Of a stretch of 64,000 nt of DNA, positions 1-10,452 are shown piece after piece. Numbering within the stretch: position 1 is the stretch's first letter; every line of letters starts with the position of its first letter. Source of the DNA: Apodospora peruviana. Taxonomy: Eukaryota > Ascomycota > Sordariomycetes > Sordariales > Lasiosphaeriaceae. A model generated the notes under the pieces. The model saw only the letters and a list, made by a program, of their open reading frames with translations. It was not told where the DNA came from and made no database searches. A program made the translations under genes and the position numbers. Location of the stretch: the NCBI GenBank assembly GCA_033439685.1, contig JAUEDM010000008.1:620001-684000 (forward strand), read 5' to 3'.

Positions 1-743
1 TTGCTTTGGGGTGAAGTTGGGAGGGATGCTAAGGATGCGGAGTGATGACTCGTCACAGAGATGTGATATGACGATATGAAAAGACTTGAGAGTCTTAAAA
101 AATTAGGGAGGTGATGATACCATGTATATAGCAGATCTAATGGAATGGACATACCGAGTTGAGTACACGCACACATACCCTCCAAGTCATTTTTATAGTG
201 AGAATGTCTATTTTCAGGGCGATTCAAACCTTGTTCGGAGAAAAAAGACTGGATCTGACTGTCATAACGTAGACGACTGCGATAGTCTGGCCGTGGTACT
301 TTCTGACCGCAACCTAGCTTTCTAAAATTTGAATGTTATCCCGTCTGCTTTCCCCTAACTAAGGGAGTCTAGTTTCCTCTCCTTTTGTCTTGTCTTACCT
401 CTCCCCGAGGGCATTCCAGTTTAGGTATCCATATACCTATCCGTCTGATCACTTTTTAGGTCTCTCTTTTTATCTCACGTCCTCCCATTTCCTGGATTCT
501 CTTCCTTACTATCTCTCATCTCAATTTGCATCTTGTTTTCATATCTTTTTGCTATCCCTACATCATTTTTGTTACTTTGATACTGTGTAATTCCTCCGAC
601 CCCTTAATCTCAACCCGAAAACCATCAATACAACCAGCACGTTGGTTCGATTCCTACACGGGTTACTTATCCTCTTTCGAAGGGTTATCCAAATTATTAT
701 CTTTTGCCGAAGGAGACCTCTATGTCTGAGCAAAGAGACCAAC
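1..743. other. Left-edge non-coding stretch
   Basis: No convincing gene is visible. The short reading frames here have no recognisable domain and no splice pattern. The only structure I can support is a 54-base duplicate of the neighbouring MFS gene's 3' end at 588-641, listed separately. A sequence resembling a tRNA T-arm near 642-652 lacks the rest of a tRNA. Confidence 0.5.
588..641 (-). repeat. Duplicate of the 3' coding end of the adjacent MFS gene
   Basis: Bases 588-641 match 745-798 at 48 of 54 positions by eye, in the same orientation and 157 bases apart. The 745-798 copy is the last coding part of the MFS transporter at 744-2519 and abuts its stop codon. Read on the minus strand in the equivalent frame, the outer copy still resembles the transporter tail (motif GLRLRGRRN), but the stop codon TAG has become TAC. 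No similarity is visible on either side. It is either a local duplication or the last scrap of a second transporter. Confidence 0.7.
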
Positions 744-2519
744 CTAATTCCTCCGACCTCTTAATCTCAACCCCAAATTCATCAACACAACCGGCACGAG
801 TATCATGACAGCACAAACCAGCGCCATAGCCGAGCTCGCCCACTGCACACTCAGCTGGTCAAACAACCTCCCCGCCCACAGCGGCACCGATGCGCCGACA
901 AGGCTGCGCACAACCAGATGAGCCGCTATGGCCGAGTTCACACGCTGATCATCGAAAACATGATAAAGATACCCCGTTCCGGCAACAAACACCAGAATCA
1001 CTCCGACGCCGACAAAGAATCCTGCCACGGTTTGTGATGCCCAATGCACGTTCATCGACCAGCCAAACCATAGTAGTGAGATAGGTAGCATCACCGCGCC
1101 GAGCAACATCATCGGAAGGACACTCTTGGCCTCAGCATGAGTCGGCCGTCTCTTCCTGTCAGTTTTAACAAACAGACAAAATAGGGCACACCCTAAAATG
1201 ACTCCCAGCGCGATGGAAATGAGAGGTAAGCTGGCGGTTTGTGATGACCACCCCCGTTGCGCGATAAACGCCGTCGGAAAAGCGGTCAGAATGACCAGAT
1301 AGAGGATCGCGTATGTGATTAAAATGTGGACTGTAACAAAGAAGAGGGTAGGTTCCGTGAGGAAGAGAAGTGTTGGTTTTGCGATATATACATGGAACGC
1401 CAGTCTCCATACTTTGATAGGTGTCTCTTCCTCGCTACGGGCATGGAGCGCCCAGTTTCCTGTCTGTAGACGGAGTTGCTTAGCTTTGCGGCGGAGCAGG
1501 ATCCGGGATGAGGTCTCAGGTGTGATGAGTAAGTGAAGAACGAAGAGAGATGATGTGACGATGAAGACCGTCCAGGATGTCCACAGTGGACCGGTATGAA
1601 CACCGGCGACGGGTCCGAGGACAGCACCGAGGTTGATGCACATCCCCGAAACGATGGCTTTTTGGATGAGAGATTTGGGGCATATCTCGTCTAGGATGGT
1701 AGGTATGAGTACCAGGACGCCTGAGCCGAATGCACCGGATAGAAACTGTGATACCAGGGAGGCTTGAGGGTTGGTGCCGAGCGCCGCGGGTATTTGGAAG
1801 ACTGAGAGACCGAGTAGAGAGATCAAGGTCGGTAATCGATGGCCGTGTTTCTGCGATAAAGGGCCGAACGTGACTGGACCGAGACAGAAGCCAGCTAGCC
1901 AGAGAGAGACCGTTAGGTTGGTCACCAGATCGATTGGGGGATGATTCGCGGTGATGGTGCTGCCGAACGAGACGGCTAGTATCATGGCCGACGAGGCAAT
2001 GGCGGTGAATACTTTCCGTGTTTGAGACCAGTTGCGAGGGTATTCCGGGTCGTGGGCGTCCCAATCGACAATGTTGTTTGAAGAGTGTCTATCGTCGTGA
2101 TGATCTGTTGTCTGTATTGTCGCCTGGCTCGTCTCTTTCATGTGTCCGCCATCATCTACCACATCAACAGCCACATCTCTTGACATGTTACCATTGAACG
2201 TCGGCTTCTTTTCCCTGGAGCTAAATTCGTCTTCCTTGTCATGTTGGCTGTGAGACTGTATGGTGGTGGTGGTGGTTCTGACAGACTTTGGGATAGCCGT
2301 CTCATCGTCATTGACATGGCACGGGAGATAGAGGTCGCTTGACGACATCATCGAGCCCATGAGAGAAGCGGAGTAGACTGTCTCGCTGGCGCCAATGGAT
2401 GGTTGGTAGTGGCTCATGGCTATCGATTCGACGTCCGTCGCAAACATTAGGCTTGAGAGTCCAGGTTCTGCGGGCTCAGGAGCCATCCCGGCGCTGATCG
2501 TCCTCCCATTCTGATCCAT
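744..2519 (-). CDS. MFS multidrug/polyamine-type exporter (DHA1 family)
   Basis: This single-exon gene encodes 591 residues. I start it at the ATG at 2519 because the frame upstream opens only with TTG. The first 150 or so residues are hydrophilic and are followed by the typical fungal DHA1 entry (DWDAHDPEYPRNWS), then about 12 hydrophobic segments. Loop 2-3 reads GPLSQKHGHRLP, a variant of the MFS signature GPLSDRFGRR, and SGAFGSGVLVLIP matches the region around helix 4. Family members are proton-driven plasma-membrane exporters of drugs, polyamines or metabolites; the substrate here cannot be read. The hydrophilic N-terminal extension is longer than usual. The next gene on the same strand is an aldehyde dehydrogenase, but nothing else suggests a pathway cluster. 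Confidence 0.88.
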   Translation of the reverse strand: MDQNGRTISAGMAPEPAEPGLSSLMFATDVESIAMSHYQPSIGASETVYSASLMGSMMSSSDLYLPCHVNDDETAIPKSVRTTTTTIQSHSQHDKEDEFSSREKKPTFNGNMSRDVAVDVVDDGGHMKETSQATIQTTDHHDDRHSSNNIVDWDAHDPEYPRNWSQTRKVFTAIASSAMILAVSFGSTITANHPPIDLVTNLTVSLWLAGFCLGPVTFGPLSQKHGHRLPTLISLLGLSVFQIPAALGTNPQASLVSQFLSGAFGSGVLVLIPTILDEICPKSLIQKAIVSGMCINLGAVLGPVAGVHTGPLWTSWTVFIVTSSLFVLHLLITPETSSRILLRRKAKQLRLQTGNWALHARSEEETPIKVWRLAFHVYIAKPTLLFLTEPTLFFVTVHILITYAILYLVILTAFPTAFIAQRGWSSQTASLPLISIALGVILGCALFCLFVKTDRKRRPTHAEAKSVLPMMLLGAVMLPISLLWFGWSMNVHWASQTVAGFFVGVGVILVFVAGTGYLYHVFDDQRVNSAIAAHLVVRSLVGASVPLWAGRLFDQLSVQWASSAMALVCAVMILVPVVLMNLGLRLRGRRN

Positions 2520-3185
2520 CTTTGTCAAAGTCAGCTAGTTGAGCGAGCAATAATCTGGTCATCGAGGTAGATCTGGTAATTCCTTTTCGGTGAGGAGTGA
2601 AGAGGGGTAGAAAATATGGGTAGACTTGCTGAGCGCTGAGCAGAGAGAAATAGGAAATAACAAGCTCATTACATGGCTCGCATTTTGACCACAGAGACTG
2701 TTTTTGACCTAGTATTCAACCAATAGTTCTTCTTTCCAGACGCGTCAACACGCGGGGCGGGAACTGGGCAGCCAAAAGGGGTGATGTTTTGGCCCGGTAC
2801 CCGATTCGACAGTCGTGGACGGGTGGTCAAACCGGCTAAAATCTCCAAGCCACAAACTATAACAGTAGTAGATCTCCGGTAATACTTCCCGTTGAGTTAC
2901 CGTAAAGTCTAGTCACGGCATAATTCCCAATAGTAAGCGAGATGTCATGAGTGGGCATTCTGAGTGAGCGCAATCACCGACCCGGATTCAGTTGTTTTGC
3001 TGTGTCTACATGTACGGACTTTCGAAGTTTTAGGGCTAGTTGGGTGAGTGACGCGACTTTTGCTTGGTGACGCGCTTCAGGTCAGTCCCCAATATACTAT
3101 CGATCCCAATAGTATGGATGATGGTTTCCAAAGAGATGTGGACTTCTAATACCAATGAGCCAATGCGCCTCCTTTGACAGTCTTC
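2520..3185. other. Intergenic region upstream of the MFS gene
   Basis: This stretch should hold the MFS promoter and the 3' flank of the aldehyde dehydrogenase. I see no further gene or clear repeat. Confidence 0.5.
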
Positions 3186-4891
3186 CTAACCATACCGAAC
3201 ATTACCACCAGCCTCCCTAAACCAGTCATCAGCAGCCATCTCCTCAGAAGACGCATAGTTGATAATCGTGCTCTTCGTCGACGTATACGCATGGTACGCA
3301 TCCACGCCATTCTCGCTGCCGACGCCACTCGCCTTCTTGCCTCCTCCCCAAGGGCTGCTCGGATCATTCCTGTGATGCGTGTTAACCCAAACAATGCCAG
3401 CATCGATCTGCTCAGAGACCCTAAACGCCCGTGAAAGATCTTTCGTCCAGATTGCCGCGCCGAGGCCAAACTCGCTGTCGTTGGCCAGCTCGATGGCCTC
3501 CGCCTCAGTGTCAAACCCAACCACCACGAGGACGGGCCCAAACGCCTCCTCACGCCATATATCTGCCTCCACAATAGAGTGAGGGGGGTTCGAAGCCAGA
3601 ACAGTCGGCGGATAGAAATAGCCCTTGGAGAAGTCGAAGCCGTCGAGCTCGCTCCTACCCATCATTCGTTTACCGCCGTAGAATGCAAACGCTTTGCCAC
3701 TGCTGGCAGCCTGATTAACCAACTTCTCGATGCCCTGAAGTTGCCGCGCCGAGATGACGGGACCCATCATCGAATCCGGGTTCTTGGGCGAGCCCATCCT
3801 GCGGGTAATGGACTCTGCTTTGGCCACCACCCCTCTAATAACCGTCTCTCCGACTGAATTATGCACAAGGATCCTCGTCGCAGCAACACAGGTCTGCCCA
3901 CTGGCAATGAACGACCCAAACGCGATCCCGTTGACGGCAGCATCAATATCAGCATCCTCAAAGACCACGAGAGGTGCCTTCCCGCCCAACTCGGCAGTGT
4001 ACACCGCCAGATTGCGGCCAACAATCTCCCCGATCGCCCTGCCGGCAGCTGTCCCACCCGTAACGTCCACCTTGCGAACAAGGCGGTGCTCAACAAGTGC
4101 TTTCCCCGTCAAGTTGCCATACCCGGGCAGAACCGAAAGCACGCCATCCGGCAGCCCGGCCTGCTGCAGGATGCGGCCGAGCATGATGGACGTGATGGGG
4201 GTCAGCTCGCTCGGCTTGAGGAGAACGGAATTTCCCGCCGCGAGCGCGGGCGCGAGCTTCTTGACGGTGATCAGCAAGGGGTGGTTGAAGGGTGTGATCT
4301 GCACGACCACACCAAGTGGCTTGCGGTCGATGAAATTGTGCAGTTTTCCCGTCGTGGGCAGCACGGCGCGCTCCTCGACGCGAAGCAGGGAAGAGAAGTA
4401 GCGGAACCATTTTACGAGGGACGGCACCTGCGCGTTCATCTCTCGGATCGCGCGGCCGGTCTGGGCGACTTCTGTTGCGATTAAGGTAGGCAGCTCGGCT
4501 TCCAGGAGGGAAGCAGCCTTGTCGAGCACCTCGGCGCGGACATGGCGGGGAGCTTTGGACCAGATCCCGGATTGGAAGGTTTTGTGAGCGAGAGTGACTG
4601 CCGCGTCGACGTCGGCGGGGGAGGCGGACTGGCAGCTTTTGGTTTTCAGGTGTTGTCAGCTTTTGTGAAAAAGGGAGTGATGAAGCGTTCCTTTGTGCTT
4701 ACAGAGCAATGGTCTCTCGTGTCGATGGGTCCTCGATGGGAATTCTGATTGTAAACAGACATACTGGATTAGCGCGTGAAGTCGATGATGAATCATGATT
4801 GTCGATCTCACATTTCTCCGGTTCCTTCAGCTTCAACACCTCCGACCCATAGCTTGTAAGTTGGGAGCGTCCGAGACAGTGAGTTCGCCAT
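3186..4891 (-). CDS. NAD(P)-dependent aldehyde dehydrogenase
   Basis: Three exons on the minus strand: 4891-4812, 4744-4703 and 4635-3186, giving 523 residues. The introns have donors GTGAGA and GTAAGC, and splicing restores the frame to the ALDH N-terminal strand (YKLWVGG, then EDPSTRETIA). The catalytic set is visible: Asn158 in TPFNHP, Lys181 in LLKPSE, Glu256 in ELGGK and nucleophile Cys290 in SGQTC. The C-terminal half has the usual EEAFGPVL motif. The family oxidises aldehydes to acids with NAD(P)+; the exact substrate is not visible. The length is close to the family norm, slightly long at the N-terminus. The start at MANSLSRTL is chosen because it gives the shortest in-frame extension before the conserved strand. 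It is divergent from the SET gene downstream. Confidence 0.9.
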
Positions 4892-5962
4892 CCTTTCTGA
4901 GAATGATCTTGTCCGATGATTGTTGCTCGTCTTCCGAAGTAGCGTGCGGGGAGATGAATTGGAACTGTTTGCAACCCTGCGGGGTCTAATTACTCGTCGA
5001 CGTCACACAAGGGCTACTAAGTGACAGGAAGGAACGAGGGACTCCGTGTAACTGAACCGAAAGGTGAAGAGTGGCTGGACTTGAACTTGTTGAAGAGTTG
5101 CCGAGGGGTAGGTTTGGTGTTGTGGAGTTCACCTTTTATCTCATTATCCAGCTTCCGTTTACGGAATACCTACAGCTAATAATAATAAGCGGGCCCTTTG
5201 ACCACCACAACGATTGGATCTCGAGATCATATTGACATTTACGGATTTTCATCGCCGTCTGATTCATATTTAACTCTTCCGCTTCCCGGTCAATGAACCA
5301 TTAAACGCCAACTCTTGCGCAGTTAAGGAGGTAGTCAAAGCGCTGGATATTTGTTTGCTCTTGCCATTAGACCTAGTCCCTGATAGCATCACTGGAGGCC
5401 CTGGATGGAGTATTACTATGACATTATCGCAGGAGTTCCAGCCCACTATAAAATGTATACGTTGGCTTCTGCTTCGGTACATTAGCATCTACAGTGCATG
5501 AATACATACATGATCAGGTCCAAAACGTTATTTACGTCTTCAAGATGGATTTTAGCTGGCCAGTGCCTATCCACGTGTTCATTGGGCAATATGGGGAATA
5601 GAGAAACTGACAGATCCTTTGGACTGTAAAAACACAATGGATATTATTTACCCCTTCATGCCAAGTTCTTTGTTTTCTGCAGAACAATGCTCCCACCAAC
5701 AAAGGCAAAATCTCGGAACTCGACGATGGTTCCCTGAACAGCATGATGATCGATGGCACTGTCTGGAGTATATAAGAAAGTGATACCCAGACCATCATTG
5801 ATCCGATCTCTTTTTGTATTCATATCCTAACACGCCTGGGCGAAGAATAAGACGACGAGAAGCAGACAATCAAGAAACAGAACAAACGGTATTCTTCCCC
5901 ATTACACTACTAACAACTACTATTATATCAGATTACACAGTAAGGTTTACTACCTACACAAT
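4892..5962. promoter_or_regulatory. Divergent intergenic region between ALDH and SET genes
   Basis: This 1.07-kb region lies between two divergently transcribed starts and must contain both promoters. It is AT-richer than the coding DNA. I cannot assign a specific binding site or a further gene. Confidence 0.5.
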
Positions 5963-7072
5963 ATGGCCAGAAGTATTAACATGATGAGCGACCCTATGGA
6001 GACCAGGTATCACCTGCTCGAGGACAAGGCTGGACATTTCAAGGGTGTTGACCGCGGTACTCGGAGACCTATCCCGCAGGTCTGGAAGGTTACCGAGTAT
6101 GTCTACGAGCCGGAAGACTGGAACCCCAAACACTCTCTGAGAGACTGGCCATCACTACACTTGCCTCTCCCCCAGCATGCTTGGCAGGTTCTTCACCCAG
6201 GGCGCATTCCGGTGAGTCACAGAGATTACCCCAGGTACCGATGCCTCTACTGCCACAAGCCAGCCGGTGACAACTCCTGCCGTCTGGACTGCTACTTCCA
6301 CTTCAAATGCGAGATTCTAAAACCCGTCGAGAACCTGCTCGAGATCAGAATGACCCCAAACATGGGATGGGGCATGTTTCTCAAGGCCAACGCCGAGCGG
6401 GAACTCCAAAAGGGCGACTGGCTCGGACAATATTTGGGGAGACTACTGCCGGGGAACGCGAACGACAATAGAAGCGACTATCTCATGCCCATGGCGGAAA
6501 CCGATACGCAGAACGGTAAGTTGTTCATCGACGCCGCAGAGTGCGGAAACTGGACGCGCTTCGTGAACTCGCGGTGCAATCCAAACGTTGACATCTTCGA
6601 GGAGCAGGCCGGCCAGGTAACCATGGTCGTGCTTCGCGCGAGGAAGACCATCAAAAGAGGTGGGCAGCTGTTTATTAACTACGGCCCCAACTATTTCAAC
6701 GGGGTGGGTAACAAGATTTGTCTCTGTCCTGATCAGAAAGGGAAACCCCACGGCCACAAGGCCAGAACAACCAATCCAGTTGACCATGATGATATAGATG
6801 AAGGCAGTCAGTTCGACAACGACGACACGATGGACGTGGACTCTCCCTCTAAACCTAGAAAGAAGAAGTCGTCCGCGGAAAAAAAGAAGAACGACAACGG
6901 TAAGAGGGGACACGAGACGGATGCCGATGAAGACAACGAAGACAAGCATGTAAAAAAGCGGCCCAGGCGGTCGGTTTTGCCAACGCCATCGCCGAGTCCG
7001 CCGCCGTCGGGATTGAGAAGGTCATCCAGGCCGCGACGGCCACGCAGGAACTCAGACATGGATATGAGTTAA
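5963..7072 (+). CDS. SET-domain protein (putative protein lysine methyltransferase)
   Basis: This single-exon gene encodes 369 residues. A Cys/His cluster at about residues 93-116 (C94, C97, C106, C110, C116) precedes a compact SET domain at about 125-245. SET motifs seen are GWGMF (135-139), FVNSRCNPNV (200-209, the NHxCxPN motif with Ser for His) and LFINYG (236-241), followed by a short post-SET-like Cys-x-Cys (253, 255). The C-terminal 110 residues are acidic then strongly basic, with KKRPRRS-type nuclear signals and repeated RRSSRPRR. SET enzymes transfer methyl from S-adenosylmethionine to lysine. The histone or non-histone target is unknown, and the protein is not an obvious member of the SET1, SET2, Dim5 or Ezh2 groups. 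A nuclear location is inferred from the tail. Confidence 0.82.
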   Translation: MARSINMMSDPMETRYHLLEDKAGHFKGVDRGTRRPIPQVWKVTEYVYEPEDWNPKHSLRDWPSLHLPLPQHAWQVLHPGRIPVSHRDYPRYRCLYCHKPAGDNSCRLDCYFHFKCEILKPVENLLEIRMTPNMGWGMFLKANAERELQKGDWLGQYLGRLLPGNANDNRSDYLMPMAETDTQNGKLFIDAAECGNWTRFVNSRCNPNVDIFEEQAGQVTMVVLRARKTIKRGGQLFINYGPNYFNGVGNKICLCPDQKGKPHGHKARTTNPVDHDDIDEGSQFDNDDTMDVDSPSKPRKKKSSAEKKKNDNGKRGHETDADEDNEDKHVKKRPRRSVLPTPSPSPPPSGLRRSSRPRRPRRNSDMDMS

Positions 7073-8401
7073 CGCAGTGTCTAGGTACAAAGTCCCGAAA
7101 GGTACTGTGCCTTGGTAAGTATAAGAAAGGTGCAGGTCACCTGGACAAGGTAAGTCGGGTACCTGAGTAAACGAAACGTAAGAAAGAAGTAGACAGCGTT
7201 CTGCTGAAGAGTAAACTTGCTTTGACGCGTAATTAATAATAACATATTTCAAAAAGAAAAAACAACTCATGATTTCATTGTTCTCACCCCTGTTCAGACC
7301 TGCTGTGAGACAAGTGGACTTGGTCAAGTAAGGCCACATCGTCTGCAATATTGAGTTGACTTGAACAAAAGGCAACACATATACGGGTTATACAAAGAGG
7401 TTCAATGCCTCTCGGAAGAATTTTACGGCAGTGAGGAATGTAGCAGATTTCTTGATGAATAGAGCTCGTAAATCAGGTCGAGCATTGGCCGTGGATCGTG
7501 GAGACTCCGTGACATATGTCTACTAGTTGGCGTGACGGAAATAACCAAGGAGCCGAAATATTGTTCGAAATGACATCCACAGAAAGGAGCAGCGACACAC
7601 AAGATATGGGAGGATCATATAATTCTGTTCTTGCATCTATGACAAGGAGTCTTGACCGACTCGACGAGGACATTCCAAGCACGCAACAATCGCCTGCTCC
7701 ACAGCAACAAGTGACCATTCTGGACGGGCGACCTTGAGCCAGAAAGCGAGGCGTGTCCAACCGGTGAGACCCGAATCCCACAGGAAAAGTAGGAGATGAT
7801 GCGAGATCGATCACCATAAGGAAGCCCAACCGACAAAAAGTTCAAACAGCAAAGACAGGATGAGGTTGGGGGGATGTGCCCTGGCTTTCATGCACTGAGA
7901 GCTCATGGTATCATGGAGCAGACGTGTTTGGTAATAGCCAGGTATGTTGTTCTTGGCACGAAGAAAAATCCTTCAGCAGTTGAGCTTGGGAAAAAAGAGC
8001 TATCCGCTGTACACACAAATGCCATCATCCGTCTTGTCTCGCATCAGTCAGATGCTGGGCAGCCAGTGCAAACTGGTCTTATTGTCACTTGACACGCCAA
8101 GAGCCAACCACTGCGTCACATACCAGTAGCAAAATGTCGCGCAAAAGGGGAGAAGGGGGAGGGAAAAGCAATTCATTAACAAGAACTGGTGTGAATTGGT
8201 GACTATGGCTCTATGATCCCAATTGACCGAAGAAACCCCTTGATATCCTTTTCCGGATTACCAGAAGCCCTTTGCAGAAAACCCTGCAAAGCTCTCAAAT
8301 CGTCGTGATGTCATGTCGATGCGTCAAGAAGATTCGTCCAATAAAACCGATATGCCACCTAGTCGCAAACGCCCTGAAGCAAACCACAGAGACAGCTTTG
8401 T
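7073..8401. other. Intergenic region after the SET gene
   Basis: This is mostly non-coding. A 73-codon plus-strand frame at 7516-7737 starts with ATG and has a hydrophilic Gln/Ser-rich composition, but no motif or splice structure supports it, so I do not call it a gene. The right part is the 3' flank of RPS26. Confidence 0.4.
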
Positions 8402-9108
8402 TTAAGCAGCAGTGGTCTTAGCACCAGTGGTGGGCACGACCTTCTTGCCGTCCTTGTTGTACCGGACACGCGGGGGAGGAGCACGGTTGCGGCGACCAAC
8501 GCGCGAGCGGACACTGTCAAAGCTTGTCAGCGGGACAACGTTCTCGTATCACTGCGCCCTCAACCCGAAGGGGGAGAGGCAGAGGGGAGGGTATATTTTG
8601 TTGCGGCGGAGCCAGTTCGACCAAGGATCTTCTTAGCCGCCCGCGTCGCTGTGATAGCAGACGCGGTTGTCCCCGCCAGGTGGACAAACGTACCGGACAA
8701 TCTTGCCGTGAATGGCGCAAGAGACACAGTACTGCAGCTTTAGGTACATCTTGGGAACGGTATATTCTGCGAATACCGAAGCGTCCGAGATATCACCTGC
8801 AAAAACCACCACATGTCAGCAAAAATATTCGACTCGATCGCGTGGAGCTTGTGATTCGAGGGAGGGTCGATCTGGTTCGATGAAACGTACGGATAGCTGC
8901 TGACTCGACCATGTTGCGGATGGTGAATCTCTTGATGGCCTTGTCCTTGGGGGTGCATCGCGAGCAGTTGGAGCACCGGATGGGCTTGACGTGGCCGCGG
9001 CCTGTGAGCGACAAAAGTTAGCAGGAAGCCGGGCGAGAATGAAGATGGCGATGCAAGGCAATGCGTACCCTTCTTGTTGCGGCCGTTGTTCTTTCTCTTC
9101 TTGACCAT
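8402..9108 (-). CDS. RPS26: 40S ribosomal protein S26 (eS26)
   Basis: Four exons on the minus strand (9108-9069, 9001-8891, 8796-8694, 8513-8402) encode 121 residues. Splicing gives a complete eS26: NNGRNKKGRGHVK at the N-terminus, the zinc-binding pairs CSNC and CVSC, the conserved HGKIVRVRS, and a basic C-terminus ending KTTAA. eS26 sits at the mRNA exit channel of the small ribosomal subunit. Donors include two GTACGT and acceptors are CAG, except for intron 3, which is about 180 bases long. The gene is divergent from the ubiquitin-S27a gene, a second small-subunit protein, with 548 bases between start codons. Confidence 0.97.
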
Positions 9109-9656
9109 CTTGGCGATTCTTGAGTGCTCTGATGATCTCAAGAAGGGTTGTGTGAAGGACGGAGAATATTTCGAAATTCGTGCTCGCGGCGGACTGGAAA
9201 AGAGCAGGCGGCGTGCAGAGTGGGGCACCCACAATCAGCTGGTGTGCCCTGCACCAACCAGACGGGGCTAAAGTTCGGCACAGGGCAAGCCGCTCCAGAA
9301 GCCCTAAGGAGGACGGGCACAAGTCAGCTGACCCGCTTCCGTTCGTTTGTGGGGCTCCGTCGGGGAACCATTATTTGTGCCTGCGCCAACTCGAAAACTC
9401 GAAATTCTCGATCGAGCACACCACTTCACAACATCTCCAGATTGCTGAGGAAGACATTGTGTCTAGGTACGTCTGCGCGATGTTGCGATAAACTCCCTGC
9501 GGTGCATTTGTTTGGCTTTTTGCACTTCAGCGATTTTCCCATTTCATGATACCCAGTCTTGTTCTCCTTGCGTGCATCGCCACACCGAAAACACCAGAAA
9601 CAAAATTCCCAGCCTCTTTGCGTCTAACACTTCCTTAACCGGTTCAGCAGGCAATC
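9109..9656. promoter_or_regulatory. Shared promoter region of RPS26 and ubiquitin-RPS27a
   Basis: This 548-base region separates two divergent small-subunit ribosomal genes and is a candidate bidirectional promoter. On the plus side a likely 5'-UTR intron runs from a GTACGT donor at 9467 to the CAG acceptor at 9650, six bases before the ATG, with a CTTAAC branch-like site. No specific factor site is assigned. Confidence 0.6.
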
Positions 9657-10179
9657 ATGCAGATCTTCGTGAAGACCCTCACGGGCAAGACTATCACCCT
9701 CGAGGTGGAGTCGAGCGACACCATCGACAATGTCAAGTCCAAGATCCAGGACAAGGAGGGCATCCCGCCCGACCAGCAGCGCCTGATCTTCGCCGGCAAG
9801 CAGCTCGAGGATGGCCGCACCCTCTCCGATTACAACATCCAGAAGGAGAGCACCCTCCACCTCGTGTTACGGCTCCGTGGTGGCGCCAAGAAGAGGAAGA
9901 AGAAGGTCTACACCACCCCCAAGAAGATCAAGCACAAGCGCAAGAAGACCAAGTTGGCCGTCCTCAAGTACTACAAGGTCGACAGCGATGGCAAGATTGA
10001 GCGTCTCCGCCGCGAGTGCCCCAACGACACCGTGAGTTTTCGTCCTCTGCTTGCGAAAGGCGATCTTTGCTGACTCGTTTTGTTTCTTCCAGTGCGGTGC
10101 CGGTGTCTTCATGGCCGCCATGCAGGATCGCCAGTACTGCGGACGCTGCCACCTGACCTACGTCTTCGATAAGAACTAA
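9657..10179 (+). CDS. Ubiquitin-40S ribosomal protein S27a fusion (eS31)
   Basis: Two exons, 9657-10031 and 10093-10179, encode 153 residues. Residues 1-76 are ubiquitin, ending LRLRGG, followed directly by the basic eS31 extension [14 protein letters not shown] and a zinc-binding pair split by the intron (CPNDT then CGAGVF, and CGRC). The fusion is cleaved after the Gly-Gly to release ubiquitin and the ribosomal protein; ubiquitin acts as a chaperone for eS31 folding in known systems. The intron has donor GTGAGT and acceptor TTCCAG. It corresponds to UBI3/RPS31 of yeast. Confidence 0.98.
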
Positions 10180-10452
10180 ATCGGTTTTTGTTAGTGGACG
10201 GGATGTTGGGAAGCGTTTGTTGGTTGGGATATCTAGGTTTTTTTTGCTGCGTTAATAATGGACGGGGCAAAAATTAGCATTGAGCCACGATCTGATGAGG
10301 GCTTTGCTGCGGGTTCATCTATCGGCGTTATATGTACCATAGACTGGACATAGTCTCTGGCTCTGGACATGGCGAGGAAATGCAATTGGGATGACCATGA
10401 CAACAACAACAATGCGCTTTCTTTCTACCTATCCAAGTGATTTCGCTGGTAT

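Noticed and set aside
642..652. GGTTCGATTCC resembling a tRNA T-loop
   Set aside because: The flanking bases do not form a full T-stem and no A box or acceptor stem is present.
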